The notes under the pieces are model-generated. The model was not told the DNA's origin. It ran no database searches and was given only the letters and a program-made list of their open reading frames with translations. Made by a program: the position numbers and the translations under genes. Positions 46,740 to 56,083 of a stretch of DNA of 61,532 nucleotides are shown in pieces. The stretch spans positions 805,073 through 866,604 of the forward strand of contig MNCI01006837.1 in NCBI GenBank assembly GCA_015680685.1, in the 5' to 3' direction. This DNA is from Gnetum montanum (lineage: Eukaryota; Streptophyta; Gnetopsida; Gnetales; Gnetaceae). Every line of letters begins with the position of its first letter. Position 1 is the stretch's first letter.

Positions 46740-47620
46740 AAAAATGTAGCTGTGCCTGTGGGCAGCCACGGCGAAGCCACTGGCAGACCATGGCCAAGCC
46801 TGCAGCCAGCTTTGGTTGACCACGGTCAGTCGCAGCCAGCTGCGGCTAGACCTGCAGACACCTGTGGCAACGCTGCATTGTAGAGGGCTGACCCTTGGCC
46901 CCAAAGGGCACAAAAAAGCAAAGTTTTTTTTTTGTTTTTAAATTTGGCCTGCGGCCAAGCCCGTAGCCACCCAGCAAGCTTGCAGCCAGGCTGTTGGCAG
47001 GCTGCGGCCAAGCCTCTGGAAGGTTGCGATTACAGAGGGCCAGCCCTTGGCCCAAGGGCCACCCAAAAAAAAAATGCCCACATACGCAATTACGCTGTCC
47101 ACATTGCTGTTTGCCCTACGATCCCTAGCGAGAATTCCGCCCCCTCCAGCGTGGCTGCCAGCGCCTCCACAACTGCTAAATCTGGCCCTTGGGGTGGGTT
47201 AGTCCCAAGGCAAAGCAAATATAATACAAAAAAGAAAGAGAATATAATACAAAAAAGAAAGAGAGAAAACCGCGCTGTGTGCCTCTGGTAGCACTGCCTA
47301 CGTGCCTCTGCCGTTGCTCGCCACTGGCGCCTCTACCGTCTATGCCCCCATTCTGAACCCGATTGCCTGCGCAGCCCTGTGCAGGGATTTGCCTGCAACC
47401 ACGTCCACCACAGCACAGCACAGCACACAGCACTATGCCTCCAACAACACTGCCCATCACTGCCTTGTGCTTTATCCAACACCGTTTTTCACTCCGCCCA
47501 TCACTGCCTCTTGTGCTGCCTATGCCTATCACTGACCATAGCGTTGCTCATTACTGCCTCAGGCGTTGCTCATTACTGCCTCCAGTGTCATTGTGCAAAT
47601 TTTCTATTATATGATGGAAA
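46740..47620. repeat. GC-rich repeat island in element J
   Basis: A GC-rich block in AT-rich surroundings. A unit containing GGCCAAGCCTGCAGCCAG and a GGGC-TGACCCTTGGCCC block occurs twice about 160 bases apart (46885 and 47037). From 47090 the strand is rich in GCC/CTGC words, including GCACAGCACAGCACACAGCAC, and ends in the doubled phrase GTTGCTCATTACTGCCTC (47543 and 47566). Open frames on both strands are compositional. Origin unknown. Confidence 0.55.
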
Positions 47621-48013
47621 AATTTTCAATTGTTTGTTTGGAAAAATTTGAAATTTTCGTCAATATTAAATTATTAATTTAAATTAGGAACTTATAAAAG
47701 TAATTTTCAAAATTAAAAGTTTACTCCGTAGTAACTGAGATAAAAATTTCACAAGTAGAATTGGGATGGATGACCTCCCAGAACAAATTGGTTTTTGTGT
47801 CAAATGTCTTAGACTCCAAAAGATATAACTTTTGTATTAGTTGGAGAATTAGTTTAAGAAATAGAACAATCTTCAACCATCAAAAAAAGGGTATATTAAT
47901 CCATCTTGCAATCAAAACATAGGGCAAAATAACATGGAGACACAAAATCTTGTTTCAACAAGAGTATGATACTCATGAAGAGAAATAATCCAGACAAAAA
48001 TCCAATAATAAGA
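47621..48013 (+). mobile_element. AT-rich J sequence before the captured gene
   Basis: No ORF. It joins the GC-rich island to the nuclease fragment. TTCACAAGTAG and a pyrimidine-poor stretch are seen, but no splice or promoter signal can be supported. Confidence 0.4.
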
Positions 48014-49012
48014 ATGACAGTTGTAACATACAACGTGCTTGCAAAATCCCTAGTGAGTGAGAAACAATATCAGCTATGTCCATCATGGGTCTTGGATTGA
48101 CATGAATATCAATACCCATGTATCTTAGTAGAATTAAAAGATTTAGATATTGTTGTCTTATGCTTACAAGAAGTCTTACCATGGAAATTTCTATATCAAT
48201 TTCAACCAGATTTGGAAAAGATGGGATACAGAGGTATTTATAAGCAAAAAGGTTCTTCTGGAAGTTCTTCTTTTGAGCTATACAGATTAGCATATTGTAG
48301 GAATTACAACATGGATGGTTGTGTAATCTTTTATAAAGAAGCCAAGTTTGAATTGGTACAAAGATTTGAATGGAGTTTAGAAAATATGATTTTTGAAATT
48401 CTAGAACTTCAAGAGATGGGAAAGAAAGAACAATCAAGATTTCGGAAAAGTCACATAGCCCTAGCAGTGATTTTAAAAGTTCATCTATTAGGAAGATGTG
48501 TATGCATGGTTGACACACATTTAATTGCCAAACCAACATGTTCAAATGTTAGACTTTGTCAAAGAGCATACTTGATTAAGCAAATAGAAGAAAGTTTCAA
48601 GAAGAAGTTATTCCTAAGTTGTACTGATTTAGTTCCATTTATTCTTTGTGGAGATTTCAATGCCAAAGTTGGAAGTAGTATTTATTAATTTCTAAAATAT
48701 GGATCTGTAAAGGAATCTTTGGAAGATGAACCTAGCTTGAAGAAGATGTTTCCANCCAAGAACATTCTTCATTGAGACTTTGGATTATATTTGGTATGAT
48801 ACNCGAAGAACATTCTTCATTGAGACTTTGGATTATATTTGGTATGATACCCGATTCTTTCAAGTTACCAAGTTACTAGAGTTGATTTCTAAAGAACAAG
48901 TTGAGAAGAATCAAGATCAAGCTTTGCCATCATGAACAAGACCATCTGATCACATACCTCTTATGGTAGAATTACAGTTACTTCCATTAGTTCAAAAAGT
49001 TGATCAAGATCA
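48014..49012 (+). pseudogene. Captured CCR4-type deadenylase (EEP) fragment
   Basis: It reads as the nuclease domain of the CCR4/CNOT6 family, which shortens mRNA poly(A) tails in the CCR4-NOT complex. From ATG 48014: VVTYNVLAKSLVSEKQY, LCPSW, VVLCLQEV, LEKMGYRGIYKQK, MDGCVIFYKEAKFELV, VDTHLIAKP, LCGDFNAKVGS, ETLDYIWY and SDHIPLMVEL. Residues expected for catalysis (Asn, Glu, Asp/Asn of GDFN, Asp/His of SDH) are all visible. Stops: TGA at about 48098 and 48933, both at expected Trp (TGG), and TAA at about 48686, probably from CAA. The N-terminal leucine-rich repeats of animal and yeast CCR4 are absent; plant CCR4 proteins also lack them. It has no introns over the domain and lies inside J, so it is a transduplicated host gene. 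About 50 bases are duplicated around Ns at 48755 and 48803. Confidence 0.85.
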
Positions 49013-49446
49013 AGAAGTATCTTACTCTTACTTTTATTTGATGATGTTATTATTTTCTTCATTATCTAATTTATATTTCATCTAGATTGATAAATATCTA
49101 AGGAAATATAAGTTGGGAATAAAGAATCTGCCTTGCCTTCACTTGGATAACCATATATGAGTTGCACATTTTGTGACCCTGGTTAAAACTAATGATTGGT
49201 AGTTAGTAAATCCTTAATTCACTTCTTATCATTATCTTGGAATACAAAGTAAGTATCAAGAAAGTAATTTTCCATTTAATCTTTCTCACATATATCTTAT
49301 TTGCAGAATAAGCAAGAAACAACTTCAAGATCAAAGGAGGAATCAAATTATTGGAGCACAGGATCGTGAAAGAAAACATTAGAGCTGAAAAAAAGATAGA
49401 GAATGTCGATTCGTTCGAGGATGAACGAAACCTAAGGGAGGTAGAT
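49013..49446 (+). mobile_element. J 3' internal region with splice-like signals
   Basis: GTATCT at 49016 with TTTCATCTAG at about 49076-49085, and GTAAGT at 49249 with TTATTTGCAG at about 49298-49307, look like two short introns. The spliced sequence between them is not recognised (CLHLDNH is readable). GTTCGAGGATGAACGAAACC then AAGGGAGGTAGAT precede the LTR, as in many plant Ty3 elements, the latter being the polypurine tract. Confidence 0.5.
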
Positions 49447-50049
49447 TATCACATCTGATTTCCAAATGATGCAGTTGCCTAATGAAGGTGGTGTCTTTTC
49501 ATAACAAGTGATATTGTTATCTTAACAAGACCCAAAAAGGGTAGTTGTGATTAAGACTTGAAAAGTCATGTTGTAATAATGGACGTGTCTCTTGAGGAAT
49601 CTTTGGGGGTTTGACCTAAGGCATTTATACCTAGGGTTAGAGGTTGTGCCTGCATGGGAATGGCAGAGCCAGTGCAGGTAAGTCATGGGGTGGTAGAGCC
49701 GGTATAGGCAAGTCACAAGAAGCCGGGTGAAGTGGGACAGGAAGGGGACTGGCCCACCCTTCTGGCCAGGTTATAGGCCTAACCGTGATGGCAGTGTTGG
49801 ATTGCCTCTAAGGGATAGATGCTAAAGGAAGAAAACCCCAAGAAACACTCTCAAAGAATGATATGAATACACTCTTCCATATTAATAAAGCATTCTTTTA
49901 TTTTTTTCTGCATTTTTCCTATTATTTCCTTTATACATAATGCTGAATATTACTTATATTTTGCATTTGGTATGTTTTCTTCGTATGCATAATGTCTAAT
50001 ATATCATATATTTGACGTTTGCCATGACATTTGGGGATGGGATGTCACA
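49447..50049 (+). repeat. 3' LTR of element J (603 bp)
   Basis: It starts TATCACATC (TG changed to TA) and ends GATGTCACA. Followed by TCAGT at 50050-50054, identical to 39794-39798. Most differences from the 5' LTR are single transitions. Confidence 0.92.
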
Positions 50050-50455
50050 TCAGTCATGGGAGAGAGTGCTGCACATAGTCTATGTGATTATGCCAAATTT
50101 TTCTAACACTTGGAAGAACATATTAAGGATAAGAACAATAAGAATTAATGACATTTTTAACTAAATAACCAAATAAAGGCCAATGAACTTAACAATTCTT
50201 CTCAAACAACCATTCAAACACATTTTAACAAGAGATTAACAATTATGAGAGGTCACAAAAAATAAAAACATTTAGAATATAACAATTAAGGGTTTCTTTT
50301 CAAAAAAATTTTAACTTTGCAATCTTAATAAGAGTTAAAAAGTAATAACAAGGATATATTTTGATTAAATCCAAGAATCCAAGAAAGGATTATCAACGAA
50401 TAGGAACTAATCTGAGATCCTTTGGTAATTATAGATGAATTCTTTATTATTGCAG
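50050..50455 (+). mobile_element. Element E leader of the env-position ORF
   Basis: This continues 39798: CATGGGAGAGAG, ATTATGCCAAATTTTTC and other blocks match B at 950-1240. It ends ATTATTGCAG, an acceptor-like site directly before ATG 50456. Confidence 0.7.
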
Positions 50456-50534
50456 ATGGCTCCTAAGAGACTTGAAGCTCACAAAAAGAAGTAAGAGACC
50501 AAAAGGAAGAGGATAACTTAAAGAGCAAACCTTG
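50456..50534 (+). pseudogene. Env-position ORF of E, 5' fragment (copy 3)
   Basis: ATG GCT CCT AAG matches the MAPKR start of copy 1. It is very Lys/Arg-rich and already has stops. Element K is inserted after the CCTTG at 50530-50534, and the ORF resumes at 56084. Confidence 0.75.
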
Positions 50535-51333
50535 TGATGGGACGTGATATTGCATGGGCCGCAATATTGCATCCCTCGCGATATCATGGTGGGCCGTCAT
50601 ATCTATAAATAAGAGGTGGCTCTCCCTTGTTTCAGAATCTAGGCCTAGATCGTAGCGAAACTCTAGCAGTTTTTCCACTCCAGAGATAGATTAATTTCCA
50701 TGTGCCCGCAGTAGGAACTCCAGAGTGAATAGATCTTTATTCGAGCAGACATTGTACCTGAACACAAGTTTGTGTACGGCAATAAAGACGAGCTTCTTGG
50801 ATAAACCTTGCAATGCATGGAATAGGCTAATTAGGATTTTATTTATTGTTATTTATTATTCGTTATTTACATTCTTTATTAGTTATTTACTGCTTTCTCT
50901 CTCACTCTTCTCTCCTAGTTAAGTGCCTCAGTATGACCACTTTGAGCACGTGCGTTACGCGTGGTGATCCCAGCAACGATTAGTGTTTGGTAGCCACGGT
51001 TGCATTGGTTCAGGGTGTGTACGGTAAGTGGGAACAGATGTTGATTCTAGGTTAATTTAGACTTAGTTAATTAGTTAAAGTTAGAAATTAGTCTCTCAAC
51101 CCTTCACCTCAATAGCATAGGAGATAAAACACAAAAATATATAAAAATCATATACCTCGGACTTACTTAACCATACACTGTGAAAAATACAAGTAAGCCT
51201 AGGAAGACAACGAATAACTAACCTTAAGTGTTCCATGAGGCGTGTAGGCACTTAGTCTGCGGAGTTTGACCGGATCATGCATGTTACGCTCATATTCGTA
51301 TGGTTGAGTGTAGGGGTACCTCGCCACTCATCA
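50535..51333 (+). repeat. 5' LTR of K
   Basis: TGATGGGACGTG to CCACTCATCA. Palindromic block at 50543-50598, TATAAATA at 50604-50611, AATAAA at 50781-50786. Apart from the first 65 bases it is very close to the 3' LTR. Confidence 0.93.
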
Positions 51334-51334
51334 T

Positions 51335-51352
51335 TGGCACCATTGCTAGGGA
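51335..51352 (+). other. Primer-binding site of K (tRNA-Asp type)
   Basis: TGGCACCATTGCTAGGGA, one base after the LTR. All differences from TGGCGCCGTTGCCGGGGA lie in CpG or CCGG contexts and are transitions. Confidence 0.85.
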
Positions 51353-51480
51353 CTAAGTGTTTATGCGCTAAGTAGAACATAGGATATCACTTACATCGTT
51401 GGGAGCTTAAACGAACACTTAGGGTTAATTACATGAAAAAAATTATATAACGGTTAATCAGCACACCGAATTAAACTAAG

Positions 51481-53395
51481 ATGTCTTCTTCTCACAAGAG
51501 CAACTCACCACCTAGGGACAATACAAAGAATAGTCAGCAATCAAAAACACATGACCTAAATCTGCTGATTCCTCAACAATACCGAGTGGTATATACTCAT
51601 CCCGATGAGTACATACCAGACTTTACCTTTATCCTCCATCAAGATGAACAGCTGCGATGGAGAGATTTGCAAGGTAACATTGTGTTACCTCTGGATCGAT
51701 CAGTCCCCAACATGCTCCTCTGTGCTTTGGCACAGATCGGCATGAATTAGCTCTATGCTAAATATGTTATAGGCAACTTTGATACAAGGGATTATCAAAA
51801 CATAGAGAACGAGTGGCAGAAACTTAAGTTGTTTCCCAGGACACTCATCAAGGAAGCAGAGAGTTGGTACTGGTCCTTAGAACCAGAAACCATCAGGAGG
51901 TGGAGTACGATGTTAGAACTATTCAACGATAAATATCAAACGTACTCCAGAGTGTCTAACTTGCATAAGCAGATCCAAGGATGGAAGCAAGGTACTCATG
52001 AACCCTTGGATGCTACCATGGGCCACTACTATGCATTGTTACATTGTTGCCCAGGCCATGGTTACTCATAGCGAGATCAACTCCACCACATCGTAGATGG
52101 GCTAAGGTACGAAACTAGGAGAACCTTGGGACTTATGCCCAAGGAAGATTATCAGAACATAGAGTCCATGAAATTCATCGCTTGTTGGAACAAGTAGCAA
52201 AAGAAGAAGGTGAACTATGAAAAAGAGAAAGTGCGGAAGAATACAACCATGATTCTTCCCTTCAGAAGAAGGAAGTGAAATTTTGTGATGAGGAGGATGA
52301 GTCACCACTCGAAGAGTTGGTGAACAGAAAAACCTTGCCAATTCAAAAACTAACAACAGAAGTATCGGCTAAGGTAGATCAACTGTGGGATTCCTTAGAC
52401 TCTAGACTTGAAACTATCTTGAAAATTGTAGAGGAGTCTAAGGAGGAACGAAGTAGTGACAAAGGTAAGACAAAGCGGAGAGATTTAGGCCCTGCACATA
52501 ACAAAAGTAAAGGGAAAATTACTATCTCCGATGAGGTTGTGGATTCAGACACAGACGATGACGGTGGATGTGAGATCTATCACTATGACCATCCTAAGGG
52601 ATGTTGTCCAATCATCTCACATCTACAGGAGTCTGGGGTGTATGCACTTAATCCAAGACTTAACCAATGGCAGACACCTCGAAGGTTACCTTATCCTTAA
52701 GGTAACCTAAGGCAGTTCCACCAACCATTAATGTACTATCCAAGTGGAACTCCACCACAACCCATCGGACAACATCAACAATGGCAATACCGACAATCAT
52801 GGGGGATGCCACAGCCAAGACAATAATACCATTATCGGCAACCTAATCCTTATGGATATTATGTGCAATAGTCAATTTCTCCAAGTGACTCCATGGATCA
52901 CACAACTCCCCAACGTCACTACCAAGTTCGAGAGTACTTTAGGAGGACTCCTTCTCCTCCAGGAGATATTCCACATTCATTCCATACTCCAACTCCATCC
53001 ACACCTCTTCCACCTGTAGTTCCCATACAACCTGCTCCAATAATGCAAGGGGAACTCCCCACTCAACCACAGCAACGTAACGCTACAAGAGTTGTAAACA
53101 TTCAACTTGCTGTTGGTTCTGAAAACCGTAAAAAGAGAAGATCCTTCTTCGGAACCAAAAGCCTAGACAAGCTCTCCCAACAACAAGCAGTTGAGTCTGT
53201 GATCACTCCTCCAACATACAAGGCTTTGGACGTCCCTTCAAACCAAAATTAGAGCTGCACGCATGCGGTTATGTTAACGTATACCGTAATCGACTGGATC
53301 AAGGTAGGCCACCTTCCCAGGAAACTATCTGACTCTGGAAGTCCCTTAATCTACCTCCAAATCATTGGGAATGAACCACATAAGGCTCTTCTTTT
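51481..53395 (+). pseudogene. gag and truncated protease of K
   Basis: It begins MSSSHKSNSPPRD. Capsid blocks: YIPDFTFILHQDEQLRWRDL, KLFPRTLIKEAESWYWSL, LFNDKYQTYSRVSNLHKQI, YYALLHCCPGHGYS, GLRYETRRTLG. A coiled region (KVDQLWDSLDSRLETIL) precedes the knuckle-like motif CEIYHYDHPKGCC at about 52570, where the second Cys is Tyr. A Pro/Gln-rich tail follows, then WIKVGHLPRKLSDSG and PHKALLF at about 53390. Comparison with E (KVALDS) shows that the protease is cut just before its catalytic Asp and joined to T-rich spacer. Stops are TAG or TAA at expected Gln. The frame shifts near 52140 and elsewhere. Confidence 0.85.
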
Positions 53396-54924
53396 TACAT
53401 GTTTTTGTCTTACACATTTTTGTTTTACAAATTTCTTTAACTTTTCTTGTTTTTCTTTTTCAACATCGTTATACTTTTTCATTTTGTGTGTGTGCGTGCG
53501 TGTGTTATCCACCCTGTAAGTTTGTCACCTAATAAGTGTTCTTCATGATGGTATGAACTGTTTTCATATTGATTGCTAATGTTTGGTTTTTACCTTTAAG
53601 TCATGATGTTAATACTAAGGTATGTTTCTTTTGATATGGCAGGCAATGATTTCATTTCATCCATTCATCCACCAATTTCTATAGTCTCTCTCGGCTTGGA
53701 AATGTACAGTCCCTTCTAAGTAAGAACTCTAACGAATCAGTGATTGGGCATTTCTCAAACTAAGGAAGAACTCAAGGATTGAAAAGGGTGTGACTTCAAG
53801 GGAACTTGAGGCTTTTGTGTTGGCCATTCTCTTGGGTGCTTATATGTTTTCTTCTTGAGTTTTCTTGCTGTTCCGATGTTACCTGATTATCGGAAGCTGA
53901 GCAAATAAAAATAAGAAGTCTTTGCATGGTGTCGTTCTCACGCATAAAAACATAAAACACAAAAAGAGAAAAAGAGAAAAAAAGAAAAAAGAAGAAGAAA
54001 AGTAAGAATTCAAAGCACACTGCTTAGACGGAATAATTCCTTGGGCTACAAGCATTGGTTATGGAACCCAGAATGTTTCCTCTAACTAAGGCCCTTTTTG
54101 CTTCCCATTCTCTCCTCCTTGTTTTGTCGGAATGGTGGTGGCTCTTTGGAGATGCATTCTTGTTATTCAAGAGGATAGATTGGCCAAATGCATTGATGCG
54201 AAGTCACTGGACATGGTTGGTTTGAGGCCGGAGTTGGAATGAGATCTACTAAGTCACGTTAATCATGAAACACACAAGGGGCTGTACACCACCTTGTTCT
54301 TGAGATTCCATTCCATTCTCTTCTATCCACCCTTCTCTCCATTGTTCACCTCATTGCCAGTTGTATCATTAGTGTATATCTTGGTAGATGCATTGTTTTC
54401 TTTTTAGTAAATTCTCACAGTTAAGACTTTAACTCTTGTTCCAAATGACATTCCCAGAGCCTATGGACTCTCTGAATGTGGGTTTGTCAGGGCATTAATG
54501 GCATGAGCCTACTTTGGGGAGGATCCACTGACATTCTTATTTGATGCACCAGTTAACTTATTTTCCCTAACATTTTTGCAATTAATTTTATTTTGTTCAT
54601 TTCCATCTTGACATCCATTTCATCAATGCTATAGTTGTCTTTTTTTCCTCATCTTTCTTGTTCCTTTTCTTTCTCCATTTTAATGTTACCGGAGGTTCAT
54701 GATTAGTCATGGGGGTACGGGGCCCAAATTTTTTGATTTTCTCCTAGCCCCGATTTTTTCAATTTTTTCCTAAACCCTACACCTTCGGTAGTCATCAATA
54801 TTATATCTCCAGACTCGCAATCAACCATACCACAACTCAGCCAATGGACTTTTACCGAAGCAAGGTATTAATTACATGACAATTCAATCACCCTTGTGAA
54901 TATAAGATTGCATTGTGTGTGTAG
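53396..54924 (+). mobile_element. Spacer of K
   Basis: Non-coding. It begins with T-rich sequence and a GTGTGTGTGCGTGCGTGTGT tract (53483-53502). It shares blocks with the spacers of A' and B. A TTAGTCATGGGGGTA motif near 54704 repeats the polypurine tract internally. GCAAGGTATTAA at about 54863 could be a splice donor for the mini ORF. Confidence 0.6.
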
Positions 54925-55110
54925 ATGGCAATCATGCAACAATGGACTGGATTTGGAAGGGACCACTTAAAATGGAGCAGTGCTGAAGTAGATATGCAAG
55001 GAGCCAGATCGATGATGCGCTTACAGATGGACAATGAAAGGCGTAATCTGGCGTTGGCAGTAGCAACACTTCTCTCTCTCTCTCTTTCTCAGCTGCCAAA
55101 TGAGGCCTGA
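54925..55110 (+). CDS. 61-codon ORF in the env position of K
   Basis: ATGGC follows GTGTGTAG, an acceptor-like context matching the ATG of the env-position ORFs in B (1247) and E (50456). The product starts MAIMQQWTGFGRDHLKW and ends in a Leu/Ser-rich tail produced by a CTCTCT tract. I see no resemblance to the larger ORFs beyond the start context. It is either a remnant left by internal deletion or a chance frame. Confidence 0.35.
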   Translation: MAIMQQWTGFGRDHLKWSSAEVDMQGARSMMRLQMDNERRNLALAVATLLSLSLSQLPNEA

Positions 55111-55274
55111 TGTCAATGTAGTAAGGTGTTCACTCTTGTTGTCATGAACACCAGTTTTGTTGTGTCTTGTAATGATGATCCGTTCACATGTCATCTCATT
55201 AGTTCCATTGAGTCAATAATCCCATACCTTCCCGATATTATTATAAAGAACTCGAGGACGAGTTTTCATTTAGT

Positions 55275-55284
55275 CATGGGGGTA
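55275..55284 (+). other. 3' polypurine tract of K
   Basis: CATGGGGGTA stands directly before the LTR start TGATGGG. Confidence 0.8.
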
Positions 55285-56083
55285 TGATGGGATGCGATAT
55301 CGCATCTTCCCCTACAATATCGCATACATGATATCACGGTGCACCGTCATATCTATAAATAAGAGGTGGCTCTCCCTTATTTTAGAATCTAGGCCTAGAT
55401 CGTAGTGAAACTCTGGTAGTTTTCCCACTCCAGAGATAGATTAATTTTCACGTGCCCGCAGTAGGAACTCCAGAGTGAACGGATCTTTATTCTAGCAGAC
55501 ATTGTACCTGAACACAAGTTTGTGTACCGCAATAAAGACAAGCTTCTTGGATAAACCTTGCAGTGCATGGAATAGGCTAATTAGGATTTTATTTATTGTT
55601 ATTTATTATTCATTATTTACATTCTTTATTAGTTATTTACTACTTTCTTTCTCACCCTTCTCTCCTAGTTAAGTGCCTCAGTACAACCACTTCGAGCACG
55701 TGCATTACGCATGGTAATCCCAGCAACAATTAGCGTTTGGTAGCCACTGTTGCATCGGTTCAGGGTGTGTACAATAAGTGGGAATGGATGTTGACGCTAG
55801 GTTAATTTAGACTTAGTTAATTAGTTAAAGTTAGAAATTAGTCTCTCAACCCTTCACCTCAATAACATAGGAGATAAAACACAAAAATATATAAAAATCA
55901 TATACCTTGGAATTACTTAACCATACACCGTGACAAATACAAGTGGGCCCGAGAAGACAACGAATAATTAACCTTAAGTGTTCCATGAGGCATGTAGGCA
56001 CTTAGTCTGTGGAGTTCGACTGAATAGTGCGTGTTACACTCGTATTCGTATGGTTGAGTGTAGGGGTACCTCACCCCTCATCA
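55285..56083 (+). repeat. 3' LTR of K
   Basis: TGATGGGATGCG to CACCCCTCATCA, 799 bases, TATAAATA at 55354-55361. Its palindromic block (55293-55348) differs markedly from that of the 5' LTR, while the rest is almost the same. Confidence 0.93.

Larger units (their letters stand above)
50535..56083 (+). mobile_element. Complete gag-only Athila-like element K
   Basis: Two 799-base LTRs (50535-51333 and 55285-56083), a tRNA-Asp-type PBS, a decayed gag with the start of protease, a spacer, a 61-codon mini ORF and a polypurine tract. The identical target duplication CCTTG (50530-50534 and 56084-56088) proves a single insertion. Reverse transcriptase, RNase H and integrase are absent, so K depended on a relative. 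K splits the env-position ORF of E. Confidence 0.95.

Noticed and set aside
46590-47650. Several overlapping ORFs of 70-119 codons on both strands
   Set aside because: The island is GC-rich and repetitive, the frames overlap in all phases, and none shows a domain.
48014-48700. LINE endonuclease as the source of the EEP motifs
   Set aside because: The wording (MDGCVIFYKEAKFELV, ETLDYIWY) fits CCR4 proteins and differs from the LINE endonuclease at 43010 in order and spacing.
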